DNA of 64,000 bases from Balneolaceae bacterium UBA2956 (GTDB lineage Bacteria; Bacteroidota; Rhodothermia; Balneolales; Balneolaceae), in assembly GCA_002348545.1 (NCBI GenBank), contig DEBM01000065.1, positions 41,152 to 105,151 on the forward strand, in the 5' to 3' direction. The position numbers were made by a program, and so were the translations under genes. Below are positions 36,331 to 45,341 of the stretch, piece by piece (the stretch's first letter is position 1; each line of letters opens with the position of its first letter). The notes below the pieces were generated by a model. The model searched no databases. It saw only the letters and a list, made by a program, of their open reading frames with translations, and had not been told where the DNA came from.

Positions 36331-37242
36331 TTGTATAAAGCATCAATTGATATAGGTACTAATTCTGTTTTGTTACTCATTGCTGAGCAAACAGAAAAAG
36401 GATTACAAGTACTTGAGGAGGCCCAGCGTTTACCTAGGTTGGGATCTATGGTAGATTCAAATGGACTTCTTGCTAAGGAAAGTATGTATAAAGTGCTCGT
36501 AGTTTTATCAGAATACGTAGGTATTATCCAAAAGTATGGTGATGAAGTACTGACTAAAACAGTGGTTACGGCGACTAGTGCGGTTCGAGATGCAGCGAAC
36601 AAGCAAGAATTTTTAGCACTAGTCAAGGAAACCTTTGGTTTTCAGGTTCTCATACTAAGTGGGGAAGATGAGGCAAAATACACCTATTTAGGTGCTATAA
36701 GCCAAACAAAGGTTGAATCAGATTCAATCATGATCGTAGATATTGGTGGAGGCAGTACCGAACTAGCTGTAGGTAACTCAACTAATTTACTTCGTGGAAT
36801 TTCAATTAATATGGGATGTGTGCGGTTTAATGAACGTTTTTTATTACATAATCCTCCTCGCCAAGAAGAAATAAGAGAGTGTAGGCGGTCAATAGAAGCT
36901 TTATTACATGCAACCCAATTACACTTTCCTTCTCATACTCAGATAGTGGCTGTTTCTGGTACTGCTACCTCTTTAGCGGCTATTGATCAGCAATTGTTTC
37001 ATTATAAATCATCCGGTATAAATAATTACCGTTTAAACACCGATAAATTAGCCACTATTATTAGATTATTCAGCATACATACATTTCAGTATTTACTTGA
37101 ATTACATCCCGAAGTTATGAAAGGTAGAGTAGATGTATTTTTGTCTGGTTTACTCATATTAGAGGAAGTGTTAAGATATACAAGGGCGGAAGAATTCGTT
37201 GTGTCTACCGGTGGCATCAGACATGGTATACTACTAGTTTAA
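36331..37242 (+). CDS. Ppx/GppA-family phosphatase
   Basis: A 303-aa protein starting at TTG. It has the actin/ASKHA fold: SIDIGTNSVLLLIAE (5-19), VVTATSAVRDAANKQEF, LSGEDEAKYTYLGA and VDIGGGSTELAVG. This length corresponds to the short Ppx form with only the two core domains. Substrates are polyphosphate or (p)ppGpp; the sequence does not decide. It ends 5 bp before the sigma-factor gene, so a stress-linked transcript is plausible. Confidence 0.92.
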   Translation: MYKASIDIGTNSVLLLIAEQTEKGLQVLEEAQRLPRLGSMVDSNGLLAKESMYKVLVVLSEYVGIIQKYGDEVLTKTVVTATSAVRDAANKQEFLALVKETFGFQVLILSGEDEAKYTYLGAISQTKVESDSIMIVDIGGGSTELAVGNSTNLLRGISINMGCVRFNERFLLHNPPRQEEIRECRRSIEALLHATQLHFPSHTQIVAVSGTATSLAAIDQQLFHYKSSGINNYRLNTDKLATIIRLFSIHTFQYLLELHPEVMKGRVDVFLSGLLILEEVLRYTRAEEFVVSTGGIRHGILLV

Positions 37243-37247
37243 ACATA

Positions 37248-37868
37248 ATGGCGAACAATAACTCTAGACACACCAAACGTCAAGACGCCTCATTTAGCTC
37301 ATTACAGGATGATCAATTGGTAGTTTTGGCTGTTAAGGGAGATGAAAAAGCCTATTTTGAATTAACCCAAAAATATCAAAAACCTCTTTATTTTCACGTG
37401 AGTAAAATGATACGGAATCCTGATTTTGCTGAGGATCTGGTTCAAGATGTTTTTTTTAAAGCTTTTAAAAGTTTAAAAAACTATAAAAATGATTATGCTT
37501 TTTCTACTTGGCTATATCGAATAGCTACGAATCATACGATCGATTATTTACGAAAGAAAAAGATTGAAACCCTGAGTATGAATGCAGATGATTCGAATGA
37601 ATCGCATGCCTCTATTCGGCTCGCTGATGAAGGTAGTTTCACTGATGAACCCATGATTAGACGGGAACGTAGAAATAAAGTCTATGAGGCCATTTATCAA
37701 TTACCGGAAAAATATCGTATTGTTATATTAAAACGGCATATTGAGGAGAAAAGCTATAAAGAAATTGCCGAAGAGATGATCATGCCTATGGGTACGGTAA
37801 AAGCGCATATATTTAGAGCAAGAGAGCTATTGTACAAGTATTTGAAGGATACCATACAAGATTACTGA
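37248..37868 (+). CDS. ECF sigma factor (RpoE-like)
   Basis: A 206-aa sigma-70 family protein. Region 2 is at about 38-110 (NPDFAEDLVQDVFFKAFKSL, STWLYRIATNHTIDYLRKKK) and region 4 at about 140-195 (LPEKYRIVILKRH, SYKEIAEEMIMPMGTVKAHI). No anti-sigma gene follows; the gene instead overlaps the convergent queG by 7 bp. It sits 5 bp after a Ppx/GppA gene. It may be the general house-keeping-like ECF of this lineage; targets are not visible. Confidence 0.93.
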   Translation: MANNNSRHTKRQDASFSSLQDDQLVVLAVKGDEKAYFELTQKYQKPLYFHVSKMIRNPDFAEDLVQDVFFKAFKSLKNYKNDYAFSTWLYRIATNHTIDYLRKKKIETLSMNADDSNESHASIRLADEGSFTDEPMIRRERRNKVYEAIYQLPEKYRIVILKRHIEEKSYKEIAEEMIMPMGTVKAHIFRARELLYKYLKDTIQDY

Positions 37869-38806
37869 TAGTTGTTTAAGACAATTCTAGCATTTCGCAG
37901 AAAATCCTCATAATTCACACGTAGGACTGCTGTTCCGTTAAAATAGCTTTCGTATTCTTCTTGATTCAGCTGAGTCCATTCCTCTGGGCTATGTGTAATC
38001 CAATTTTCATTGGGTCGAAATTCAGGCCAATGCCCTAAAAGTGCTTTTGTGTTCCAAGGGCAAACTTCTTGACAGATATCACAGCCAAAAATCCATTTCC
38101 CCATTTTTTCCTGAAAAAATGTTGGTATTTCTCCATCATGTTCAATGTTCCAATGAGATATACACTTAGATCCATCCACTTTCTTGGGCTCATAAATTGC
38201 ATCGGTGGGACAAGCGTCAATACAACGACGGCATGAACCACAATGATCGCTAGTCGCATGATCATATACTAGTGGAATATTAAGCAGTATGTCTGCTATA
38301 AAAAAGTAAGAGCCAAGTTTTTTGTTTAGTAGATTGCCATTTTTACCAATCCAGCCTAGGCCGGATCTTTCAGCCCAGCTCCTTTCGAGAACCGGTGCTG
38401 AATCCACAAAATAACGTCCTTCTGCAATCGGAATTTCTTGTTGAATCTGGTGGTAAAGTTGTTTCAGTTTTTTCTTGATTACCCGATGATAATCTCGTCC
38501 TTGGGCATATCTTGCAAAAGACACTCCTTGATTTATATGGGATGGCTCATCTTTTCTATGGTAACTAACCAATAGGGAAATTATGCTTTGAGTGCCAGGA
38601 ACAAGTAAGCGTGGATCAACTCGTTTTTCATGGTTATTTTCCATCCATGACATAGTTCCATTTCGTCCTTTTTCTAGCCACGAACTTAGTCGTCTGTCGT
38701 CATCTTCTAAATAAGTTGCTTGAGCAAATCCAATGGCGTCAAAGCCTAATTCAAGCGCCATATTACGTATTAATTGTGTCCATCGCTCTTGTTCCTGGTT
38801 AATCAT
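37862..38806 (-). CDS. queG: Epoxyqueuosine reductase
   Basis: A 314-aa cobalamin-dependent iron-sulfur protein. It has the DUF1730-like N-terminal region (GFDAIGFAQATYLEDDDRRL), VDSAPVLERSWAERSGLGWIG around the catalytic Asp, and two [4Fe-4S] motifs, CGSCRRCIDACPTDAI and CDICQEVCPWN. QueG reduces epoxyqueuosine to queuosine in tRNA, the final step of Q synthesis. A QTMAN-like glycosyltransferase at 48771 may act on its product. Confidence 0.96.
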   Translation of the reverse strand: MINQEQERWTQLIRNMALELGFDAIGFAQATYLEDDDRRLSSWLEKGRNGTMSWMENNHEKRVDPRLLVPGTQSIISLLVSYHRKDEPSHINQGVSFARYAQGRDYHRVIKKKLKQLYHQIQQEIPIAEGRYFVDSAPVLERSWAERSGLGWIGKNGNLLNKKLGSYFFIADILLNIPLVYDHATSDHCGSCRRCIDACPTDAIYEPKKVDGSKCISHWNIEHDGEIPTFFQEKMGKWIFGCDICQEVCPWNTKALLGHWPEFRPNENWITHSPEEWTQLNQEEYESYFNGTAVLRVNYEDFLRNARIVLNNYQ

Positions 38807-38908
38807 GTATGTTTCTATTTACTCTGAATTACGGCTTTTACCTGGATAACTTGAATCAATTAATAATATTATAGGTTGCAAAATATTCGAAATACTTCAA
38901 CAAGCCTA

Positions 38909-39580
38909 TTAGATATCTAAATCATTAACTTTTCCGTCTTTAAGTATAACGGTTCGGTTTGGGTATTTTTTTACTAGACTATGGTCGTGTGTAACCATAA
39001 GAATAGCGGTGCCTTTTTTGTGTATACTGAGAAGAATATCCATTATTTCTTTAGAGGCATCTGGGTCTAAATTACCTGTGGGTTCATCGGCCAGCAATAG
39101 TCTTGGTTCATTAGCTAGAGCACGTGCTATAACAACGCGTTGTTGCTCCCCACCTGAAAGATCTTGCGGCATTTGCTTAAAACGATGACTAAGACCTACA
39201 AGTGCGAGTAATTCATTTACTTTATTTGTAATCTTTGAGCTAGGGTATCCAGTCACATGCAAGCTAAATGCAACATTCTCAAAAATTGTACGATCTGTAA
39301 GTAACTGAAAATCTTGAAATACAATACCCATACTTCGTCGTAGTTCGGGTATTTTTTTTACCTTCATTTTTTTTAATTGATAACCATTTACCATCACTTC
39401 ACCTGATTGAGCAACAACATCACGGTATAATAGCTTTAAAAAGCTACTCTTTCCTACTCCTGTGGGTCCTATTAAATAGACAAACTCTTGTTGTTCTAAC
39501 TTGAAATTGGCATCGATTAGAATACTTCTATGGTCATAATTCAGCGAAACATTTTTTAACTGTACTATTGATTCTGACAT
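38909..39580 (-). CDS. ftsE: FtsE-like ABC ATPase
   Basis: A 223-aa ABC protein. Walker A is GPTGVGKSS (38-46), with Q-loop FQDFQLLTDRT, signature LSGGEQQR, Walker B LLLADEP and MVTHDHSLVKKYP. The Q-loop FQDFQLL with the preceding RRSMGIVF is characteristic of FtsE, which with FtsX transmits ATP hydrolysis to cell-wall hydrolases at division. ftsX is absent from the window. It overlaps the upstream methyltransferase by 16 bp. Confidence 0.85.
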   Translation of the reverse strand: MSESIVQLKNVSLNYDHRSILIDANFKLEQQEFVYLIGPTGVGKSSFLKLLYRDVVAQSGEVMVNGYQLKKMKVKKIPELRRSMGIVFQDFQLLTDRTIFENVAFSLHVTGYPSSKITNKVNELLALVGLSHRFKQMPQDLSGGEQQRVVIARALANEPRLLLADEPTGNLDPDASKEIMDILLSIHKKGTAILMVTHDHSLVKKYPNRTVILKDGKVNDLDI

Positions 39581-40341
39581 CTAGCTACAACGGTTATTCG
39601 GTTTGATGTGGACCTTGCTTCATTAAAAGAGAAAGCATCATAAAAATTTAAAGGTTTTAGAGGACTTTTATTCAAAATTTTCTTTATGTGTTCGAGTTCA
39701 TATGCTCTTTGTTGATGTTCTTCAATCCAAGTTTGATTGGCTGGTTGGCTACGATCAATAATTTCAAAAGAATTGGTATGTAAATTTAGATTTGGGTCGA
39801 ATTTACTGGTTCTGTAATAACAAATATTACGATACTCACCTTCAATTTCATTTAAATGATGAACTGCTTCAATTGAATTTTTCGGAGTGGAAAAATCAAA
39901 AATTAAGAGCCCGTTTTTCGCTAGAGATTTGGCTGCTTCATGAAAAAAGTATTCTACTTCTTGTGGTTGCAATAAATAATTAACACTATCGAATACACTT
40001 ATTAGTGCATCTTGATCTCTAACAGACGTTAGATCATTAAACGAGGCCTGAAAACAAGATATTGGATAAGCTAAACTATTCAGTTTATTGCTTCCAATAC
40101 GAACCATGTCCAAGGAAGCATCGCAAGCCTGTAAGTTATAATCGCCTAGTTTACTCAATTCTAATGTTAAGGATGCAGTACCACAAGAAAGTTCGGTAAT
40201 AGAAGTTGGTTCCGGATGATGTTGATGCAATAGATCATCTATATATTCAGCCCAATATTCATAGTCTACGTCATTCATGATATGATCATAGATCTCAGCA
40301 AGTTTAGAATAGATAGGCTGTATTTGGTTGCCACGAATCAT
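39565..40341 (-). CDS. Class I SAM-dependent methyltransferase
   Basis: A 258-aa protein with a SAM-binding core: TELSCGTASLTLELSKLG (about 47-64), LQACDASLDMVRIG and ISVFDSVNYLL. It is the generic Methyltransf_25 type. Its start overlaps pdxA by 4 bp (ATGA) and its end overlaps ftsE by 16 bp. Substrate unknown; the neighbours do not point to one. Confidence 0.85.
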   Translation of the reverse strand: MIRGNQIQPIYSKLAEIYDHIMNDVDYEYWAEYIDDLLHQHHPEPTSITELSCGTASLTLELSKLGDYNLQACDASLDMVRIGSNKLNSLAYPISCFQASFNDLTSVRDQDALISVFDSVNYLLQPQEVEYFFHEAAKSLAKNGLLIFDFSTPKNSIEAVHHLNEIEGEYRNICYYRTSKFDPNLNLHTNSFEIIDRSQPANQTWIEEHQQRAYELEHIKKILNKSPLKPLNFYDAFSFNEARSTSNRITVVARCQNQ

Positions 40342-41384
40342 ATCATGTCTGTTTTTTGGGAAGTAGATAAATATGCTAAGGCAACTTTATAGGCCTCTAA
40401 CATAGAATCGGGCTCAGCTTTCCATTTTCCTACTATGTCAAAGGCTGTCCCGTGATCTGGCGAAGTACGAATAAATGGCAATCCTAAGGTACAATTAACC
40501 CCTCTTCCCATAGACCATAATTTAAAAGGAATTAAGCCTTGATCATGATAGGTTGCAAGAACCACGTCATATTTTAAGAATTGTTTTCTACCGAAGAAAG
40601 CATCAGCGGGGAAGGGGCCCGTTAGTTCGACTGTAGGATCATTGTGAAACGACTCAAAAACAGGTTCAATAATTTCCTGTTCTTCATAACCTAGCACCCC
40701 ACCGTCCCCAGCATGTGGATTAATTCCCAGCACTGCAATTTTAAGTTTTCGGTCTGATTTATAGGTGTTAAAATGATTACAAATGATTCTAATTTTAGAA
40801 ATAAAAATAGTTTTATTTATGTGATAAACCACAGATTTTAGTGGTAAATGAGTGGTTAGCAAGCAAATATTCAGCCCTCTACCCGAAAGCATCATTACTA
40901 CATCTTCTGCGCCTGTTTGTTCCATTAAATATTCTGTATGTCCGGGTACTTTATATCCAGCAAGTTGAATACTTTCTTTAGAAATAGGGGCCGTCACAAG
41001 GGCATGTGCATGTTTGTTAAGGCAGAGTTGAATCCCGGTAAATACCGATTGCATACTTATTTCACCAGCCAAGGCAGTGATTTGACCATAGTTACAACTA
41101 GAAAATTCTAGGTTAGACCAAGATTCTAAAGACTCAAGTACGTTAATTGCTCCTTCCACAACTTGTGAGTGATCTGAAATGTAATTTATGGTTGGTATTG
41201 TGCGTATTGCCCCCAAATTAAAGTTATTCTGTTCCTCGATTAGTCGTTGAAACAATAGATGAGGAGCCGAGACAATAGGAGTGGACAGAGATAGATCAAG
41301 GGCTAGTAGCATTTTAAAGGTAACTTCTGGGCCAATACCATTTGGATCACCGATTGAGACAGCTAAACGTGGCTTAGTGTTCAA
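40338..41384 (-). CDS. pdxA: 4-hydroxythreonine-4-phosphate dehydrogenase
   Basis: A 348-aa protein starting at TTG. PdxA motifs include SIGDPNGIGPEVTFK, VTAPISKESIQLAG with GHTEYL, NPHAGDGGVLGYEE and ATYHDQGLIPFK. It oxidises 4-phosphohydroxy-threonine in the deoxyxylulose-5-phosphate-dependent pyridoxal-phosphate pathway. It overlaps the GWxTD gene by 4 bp (TTGA), indicating translational coupling. Confidence 0.96.
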   Translation of the reverse strand: MNTKPRLAVSIGDPNGIGPEVTFKMLLALDLSLSTPIVSAPHLLFQRLIEEQNNFNLGAIRTIPTINYISDHSQVVEGAINVLESLESWSNLEFSSCNYGQITALAGEISMQSVFTGIQLCLNKHAHALVTAPISKESIQLAGYKVPGHTEYLMEQTGAEDVVMMLSGRGLNICLLTTHLPLKSVVYHINKTIFISKIRIICNHFNTYKSDRKLKIAVLGINPHAGDGGVLGYEEQEIIEPVFESFHNDPTVELTGPFPADAFFGRKQFLKYDVVLATYHDQGLIPFKLWSMGRGVNCTLGLPFIRTSPDHGTAFDIVGKWKAEPDSMLEAYKVALAYLSTSQKTDMI

Positions 41385-42901
41385 TTCTTATTCTCCTTAT
41401 TTGCGTTGACTAGTATGAAATCTCCAAAGCCCGAACTAGCTGTAAAAATAAAAGTTCTATTTGGGTAAATCCACTCTTCTATAACCTTACTAGTGGTAGG
41501 GAAGCTACGAATAATCTCTATTGGAGGTCCAATTTTAATGTAAATTTGACCTTGATCAGAGTCATAACCTTCGGGTTGACTAGCCGTTGAAAACTGATCA
41601 AACGCAAAATCAATTCTACGATAATATTCGTTCATTAATTCATTCTTAGCAGTCGTTGGTATAGGATCTTTTGAATTCCAAAATGAGTCAAACCAGCTAA
41701 TTTTATCTTCATTTTTTTTCTTTAAAACATCTTCAATAGTCTGTTCATGCACAATATATCGAAGCATTTCTATAGCTACATCGAGCTGTAAAAGGCTGGT
41801 AGGCATATCCTGCCAAAAGGTCTCAAAATTGAGTGAGTTAATATTTTCATTATTAGATTTCAGATCTAGTTTGTACTTCTTATTGTCCAGTACTTTGGTT
41901 TCTAAATCAATCAAGTAAAATTCTGCATGTATATTATGAGTACTCTCAATGAGTTGATTATTAAGAGGCAAGTTTACTCTGAATCTAGGTAGAGTCGTAC
42001 TTTCTATCGTTTCTGAATATATTACATCCTTTGGCTTTGATACTGTAGAAATTACTAAATCGTAAGTAGGCATCGAATCAAGAGCAAAAGTTGGAATTCC
42101 TACATAAGAATTTTCGCTATAGCTTATTTGGTTTGTTGACCCAATCCATTCAACAATTTTATTTTCTTTTTGTGTGGAAAAGGTAATATTTGCCTTTGCG
42201 CTTCCTTTTGAGTTGTTAAAAAAGTAAAAGGGTTGTTGAGACTTAGGCGGATGCAGTTGTAGTCCAATTTCTCTTAGAATCTCTTTTGGAATATATTGTT
42301 TAAAAATTGGATCCCTTGAATTTTTGTCTCTAATTCTGCGACGGTTGGGATTGAGACTTTGTAATTTTTCTGAGTTGATTTCTACCCCTGTAACCGCTGG
42401 CCTGCCTTTTAAATAATTATAATCCATATGGATGGTGTACTTGTCACCGGGTAAATATAGAGTTGTTAGCACCTTAGTAATTTCATTTGGATCTAAGGTA
42501 TTCTCGTATTGACTCACGAAAATTGTATCTCCAATGAAAATACGCTCTTCTAATTCTCTTGTATTCTCATCTTCATAGAATCCTTTGTAGATTTCTAAAT
42601 TCAATTGATAGCGAGCAGCATAGTTACTGTCATCTTGTAGTTCAAAGGCTAACTGATGATGTGGTATAGATAGAAAAACAGTCAATAGTGTAGAGTCTTC
42701 TGTTGCTTTAATCCATTGGAAATCTACATCAAACCCTCTCTGAATTTTACTCTGTGCTAAATATTGATAGGAGTCGATTGTTTGAGCTTTTATCTGAGTC
42801 TTTAATGTAAACCCTAATAATAATACAATCAGAATTTTCGATCCAAAACCAAGTTGTGTGCTGAGGCTTTTTGATGTCTTGTAACTACTTGGTTTATTCA
42901 T
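41381..42901 (-). CDS. GWxTD-domain secreted protein
   Basis: I start at the ATG at 42901 (506 aa), because an in-frame start at 42952 would overlap the IDH gene. The N-terminus then has a signal peptide ending QIKAQ. The C-terminal ~110 residues form the GWxTD domain, with the signature present as EGYDSDQGQIYIKIGPP (Trp replaced by Tyr). Such proteins occur widely in Bacteroidota and relatives and are of unknown function; the Ig-like strands before the domain suggest a periplasmic or surface role. It is coupled to pdxA. Confidence 0.85.
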   Translation of the reverse strand: MNKPSSYKTSKSLSTQLGFGSKILIVLLLGFTLKTQIKAQTIDSYQYLAQSKIQRGFDVDFQWIKATEDSTLLTVFLSIPHHQLAFELQDDSNYAARYQLNLEIYKGFYEDENTRELEERIFIGDTIFVSQYENTLDPNEITKVLTTLYLPGDKYTIHMDYNYLKGRPAVTGVEINSEKLQSLNPNRRRIRDKNSRDPIFKQYIPKEILREIGLQLHPPKSQQPFYFFNNSKGSAKANITFSTQKENKIVEWIGSTNQISYSENSYVGIPTFALDSMPTYDLVISTVSKPKDVIYSETIESTTLPRFRVNLPLNNQLIESTHNIHAEFYLIDLETKVLDNKKYKLDLKSNNENINSLNFETFWQDMPTSLLQLDVAIEMLRYIVHEQTIEDVLKKKNEDKISWFDSFWNSKDPIPTTAKNELMNEYYRRIDFAFDQFSTASQPEGYDSDQGQIYIKIGPPIEIIRSFPTTSKVIEEWIYPNRTFIFTASSGFGDFILVNANKENKN

Positions 42902-42929
42902 GTTAACTAGCGTTTCTAATAAAAAACTT

Positions 42930-45167
42930 TTATTGCATTCCAATTTTATCAAGTATAGAATTAAATGTACCGCTTGGACGCATAGCTACATCTAAAACGC
43001 TTTTTTTCATGAAATAATACCCTGTTATGTCTTGTTTTTGACCTTGAACATCAATCAATTCAGAAACAATTTGTTTTTCATGATCCTTCAATTCTTTATG
43101 AATTTCAGCAAACATAGAAGCTAGTTCTGTATCTGTTTGTTGTTGAGCTAATTCTTCGATCCAATACATAGCTAAATAAAAGTGACTACCACGGTTATCT
43201 ATACCACCTAATCTACGGGTTGGAGACTTATTTTCACTTAGGAAAGTACTATTAGCATTTTGCAAAGCCTCAGATAATATTAATGCACGCTTATTAGAGA
43301 AGGTTCTGGCCAAATGAGCCAAGGACTCTGCTAAAGCTAAAAACTCACCCAAGGAATCCCAACGTAGATAATTTTCCTTTTTGAATTGTTGAACATGTTT
43401 TGGTGCAGATCCACCCGCACCAGTTTCAAACAAACCACCACCGTTCATTAGGGGGACGATAGATAGCATTTTGGCACTAGTTCCTAGTTCTAAAATAGGG
43501 AAGAGATCGGTTAGATAATCCCGTAGTACATTGCCTGTAACAGAAATAGTGTCAAGACCAAGCCGAAGTCTTTTTAGGGTGTATACAGTTGCATCACTTG
43601 GTGATAATATGCGTAAATCAAGATCAGCCATATCATAATCTTTTAGATAGAGTCGTACTTTCTTAATTAGTTGCCAGTCGTGTGCCCGGTTTTTATCTAA
43701 CCAGAATACAGCCGGTGTATTAGAGTCTTTTGATCGATTTACTGCTAACTGTACCCAATTTTGGATGGCAGCATCTTTTACTAAACATGCTCTCCAAATA
43801 TCACCTTTTTCTACTTGGTGTTCCATCATCACCTGACCATTATCAGTGACTACCCGAACAGTGCCAGCTTCGTGAATTTCAAAGGTTTTGTCATGAGATC
43901 CATATTCTTCAGCTTTCTGAGCCATTAATCCCACGTTTGGTACACTTCCCATAGTAGACGGATTAAAGGCGCCATGCTGTTTACAGTCTTCAATAACTTC
44001 ATGGTAAACTGACGCGTAGCTACTGTCTGGAATAACCGCTATGGTATCTTTTGTTTCGCCATTTTTATCCCACATTTTACCGGATGTGCGAATCATTGCT
44101 GGCATAGATGCATCAATAATTACGTCGCTAGGAACATGAAGGTTCGTAATTCCATTATCAGAATCTACCATAGCTACTTCAGCGCCACTCTCGAATACTT
44201 TTTCAATAGCTGTTTGAAGAATATTTTGTTCGGTTTCAGAGAGTTTATTTAGATTATTAAATAAATCTCCTAAACCATTGTTGGAATTATATTTGATTTT
44301 ATCAATTAAATGGGAGTACTGTTCATATACTTCATTTAAAAATACCTCAACCGCGTGTCCAAAAATGATAGGATCTGAAACTTTCATCATTGTGGCTTTC
44401 ATGTGAATAGAGAACAATACATTCTGTTTTTTTGCCTCTTGAATTTGCTTGCTCAGAAAAATTCTTAGTGCTTTAACGCTCATAAAAGTTCCGTCCAGTA
44501 TATCATCTTTTTTAATAGGAGTTCTGGATTTTAATACTGTAACCTCCATATCTGAATTGATATGCTCAATTCTGAAATTACCATCCTCTAGTACAGTTAC
44601 TGATTTTTCATTATGAGCGAAATCTTGGTTGGCCATGGTGGCAACAGTAGTTTTTGATTCTGGAGACCATTCACCCATATTATGAGGGTTATTCTGAGCG
44701 TATCTCTTGACTGCTTTTGGTGCTCGTCTGTCAGAATTTCCTTCTCTTAATATCGGGTTAACTGCGCTACCTTTAACCTGGTCATATCTTTTTTTTATAT
44801 CAATTTCTTCTGGTGTATTGGCAGAGATAGGGTAATCTGGTAGTGCATATCCAGCTTTTTGTAGCTCTTTAATGGTAGCGATAAGCTGAGGGACAGAGGC
44901 GCTAATATTAGGAAGCTTTATAATGTTAGCCTCAGGTTTTTTTGCTAGTATTCCCAACTCAAATAAATCATCACTTACAACTTGTTCTTTAGTAAGAAAT
45001 TCAGGGAATTGGGATAATATCCTAGCTGCTAAGGATATGTCTCGAAGTTCAAGTTCTACTTTTGCTGCACGAGTAATTGCCTTTACTATAGGTAAAAATG
45101 AGTGTGTGGCTAAGGCTGGTGCTTCGTCTGTATACGTATAAATAATTTTTTCTTTAGTGGTTGCCAT
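42930..45167 (-). CDS. icd: NADP-dependent isocitrate dehydrogenase, monomeric type
   Basis: A 745-aa protein starting at the ATG at 45167 (an in-frame TTG lies 6 bases upstream). It is of the monomeric IDH type, about 740 aa, unlike the 415-aa homodimeric form. It begins ATTKEKIIYTYTDEAPAL. Conserved segments include HSNRRAP-like EGNSDRRAPKAVKRYAQ, the KSRTPIKKDDILDG loop and SLGEFLALAESLAHLA near the C-terminus. It makes 2-oxoglutarate and NADPH in the TCA cycle. The upstream divergent region holds two inverted repeats. Confidence 0.95.
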   Translation of the reverse strand: MATTKEKIIYTYTDEAPALATHSFLPIVKAITRAAKVELELRDISLAARILSQFPEFLTKEQVVSDDLFELGILAKKPEANIIKLPNISASVPQLIATIKELQKAGYALPDYPISANTPEEIDIKKRYDQVKGSAVNPILREGNSDRRAPKAVKRYAQNNPHNMGEWSPESKTTVATMANQDFAHNEKSVTVLEDGNFRIEHINSDMEVTVLKSRTPIKKDDILDGTFMSVKALRIFLSKQIQEAKKQNVLFSIHMKATMMKVSDPIIFGHAVEVFLNEVYEQYSHLIDKIKYNSNNGLGDLFNNLNKLSETEQNILQTAIEKVFESGAEVAMVDSDNGITNLHVPSDVIIDASMPAMIRTSGKMWDKNGETKDTIAVIPDSSYASVYHEVIEDCKQHGAFNPSTMGSVPNVGLMAQKAEEYGSHDKTFEIHEAGTVRVVTDNGQVMMEHQVEKGDIWRACLVKDAAIQNWVQLAVNRSKDSNTPAVFWLDKNRAHDWQLIKKVRLYLKDYDMADLDLRILSPSDATVYTLKRLRLGLDTISVTGNVLRDYLTDLFPILELGTSAKMLSIVPLMNGGGLFETGAGGSAPKHVQQFKKENYLRWDSLGEFLALAESLAHLARTFSNKRALILSEALQNANSTFLSENKSPTRRLGGIDNRGSHFYLAMYWIEELAQQQTDTELASMFAEIHKELKDHEKQIVSELIDVQGQKQDITGYYFMKKSVLDVAMRPSGTFNSILDKIGMQ

Positions 45168-45239
45168 GCTCAAGGTATAATTTTAGATGAAGCCAACGCG
45201 TTTTATTGGCCTTTTTTAAATTAATGTAGTTATATATAG

Positions 45240-45273
45240 AAAATAGGAAATCTACCTATGGATTTCCTATTTT
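45240..45273. promoter_or_regulatory. Perfect 13-bp inverted repeat between icd and sensor kinase
   Basis: AAAATAGGAAATC (45240-45252) and GATTTCCTATTTT (45261-45273) are exact inverse complements across an 8-base loop. The site lies between divergent genes (starts at 45167 and 45342), where no gene needs a terminator. An operator or an RNA hairpin at a divergent promoter is the best explanation. Confidence 0.6.
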
Positions 45274-45276
45274 ACA

Positions 45277-45303
45277 TTCCAATTAAATAACAGGACATTG
45301 GAA
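45277..45303. promoter_or_regulatory. Second inverted repeat, TTCCAAT-N13-ATTGGAA
   Basis: Perfect 7-bp arms at 45277-45283 and 45297-45303, immediately after the 13-bp palindrome and about 40 bp before the sensor-kinase start. Possible regulator site. Confidence 0.35.
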
Positions 45304-45341
45304 AAGTTACTCGGTTATACAATTAGGTTCAGTACATTTCA

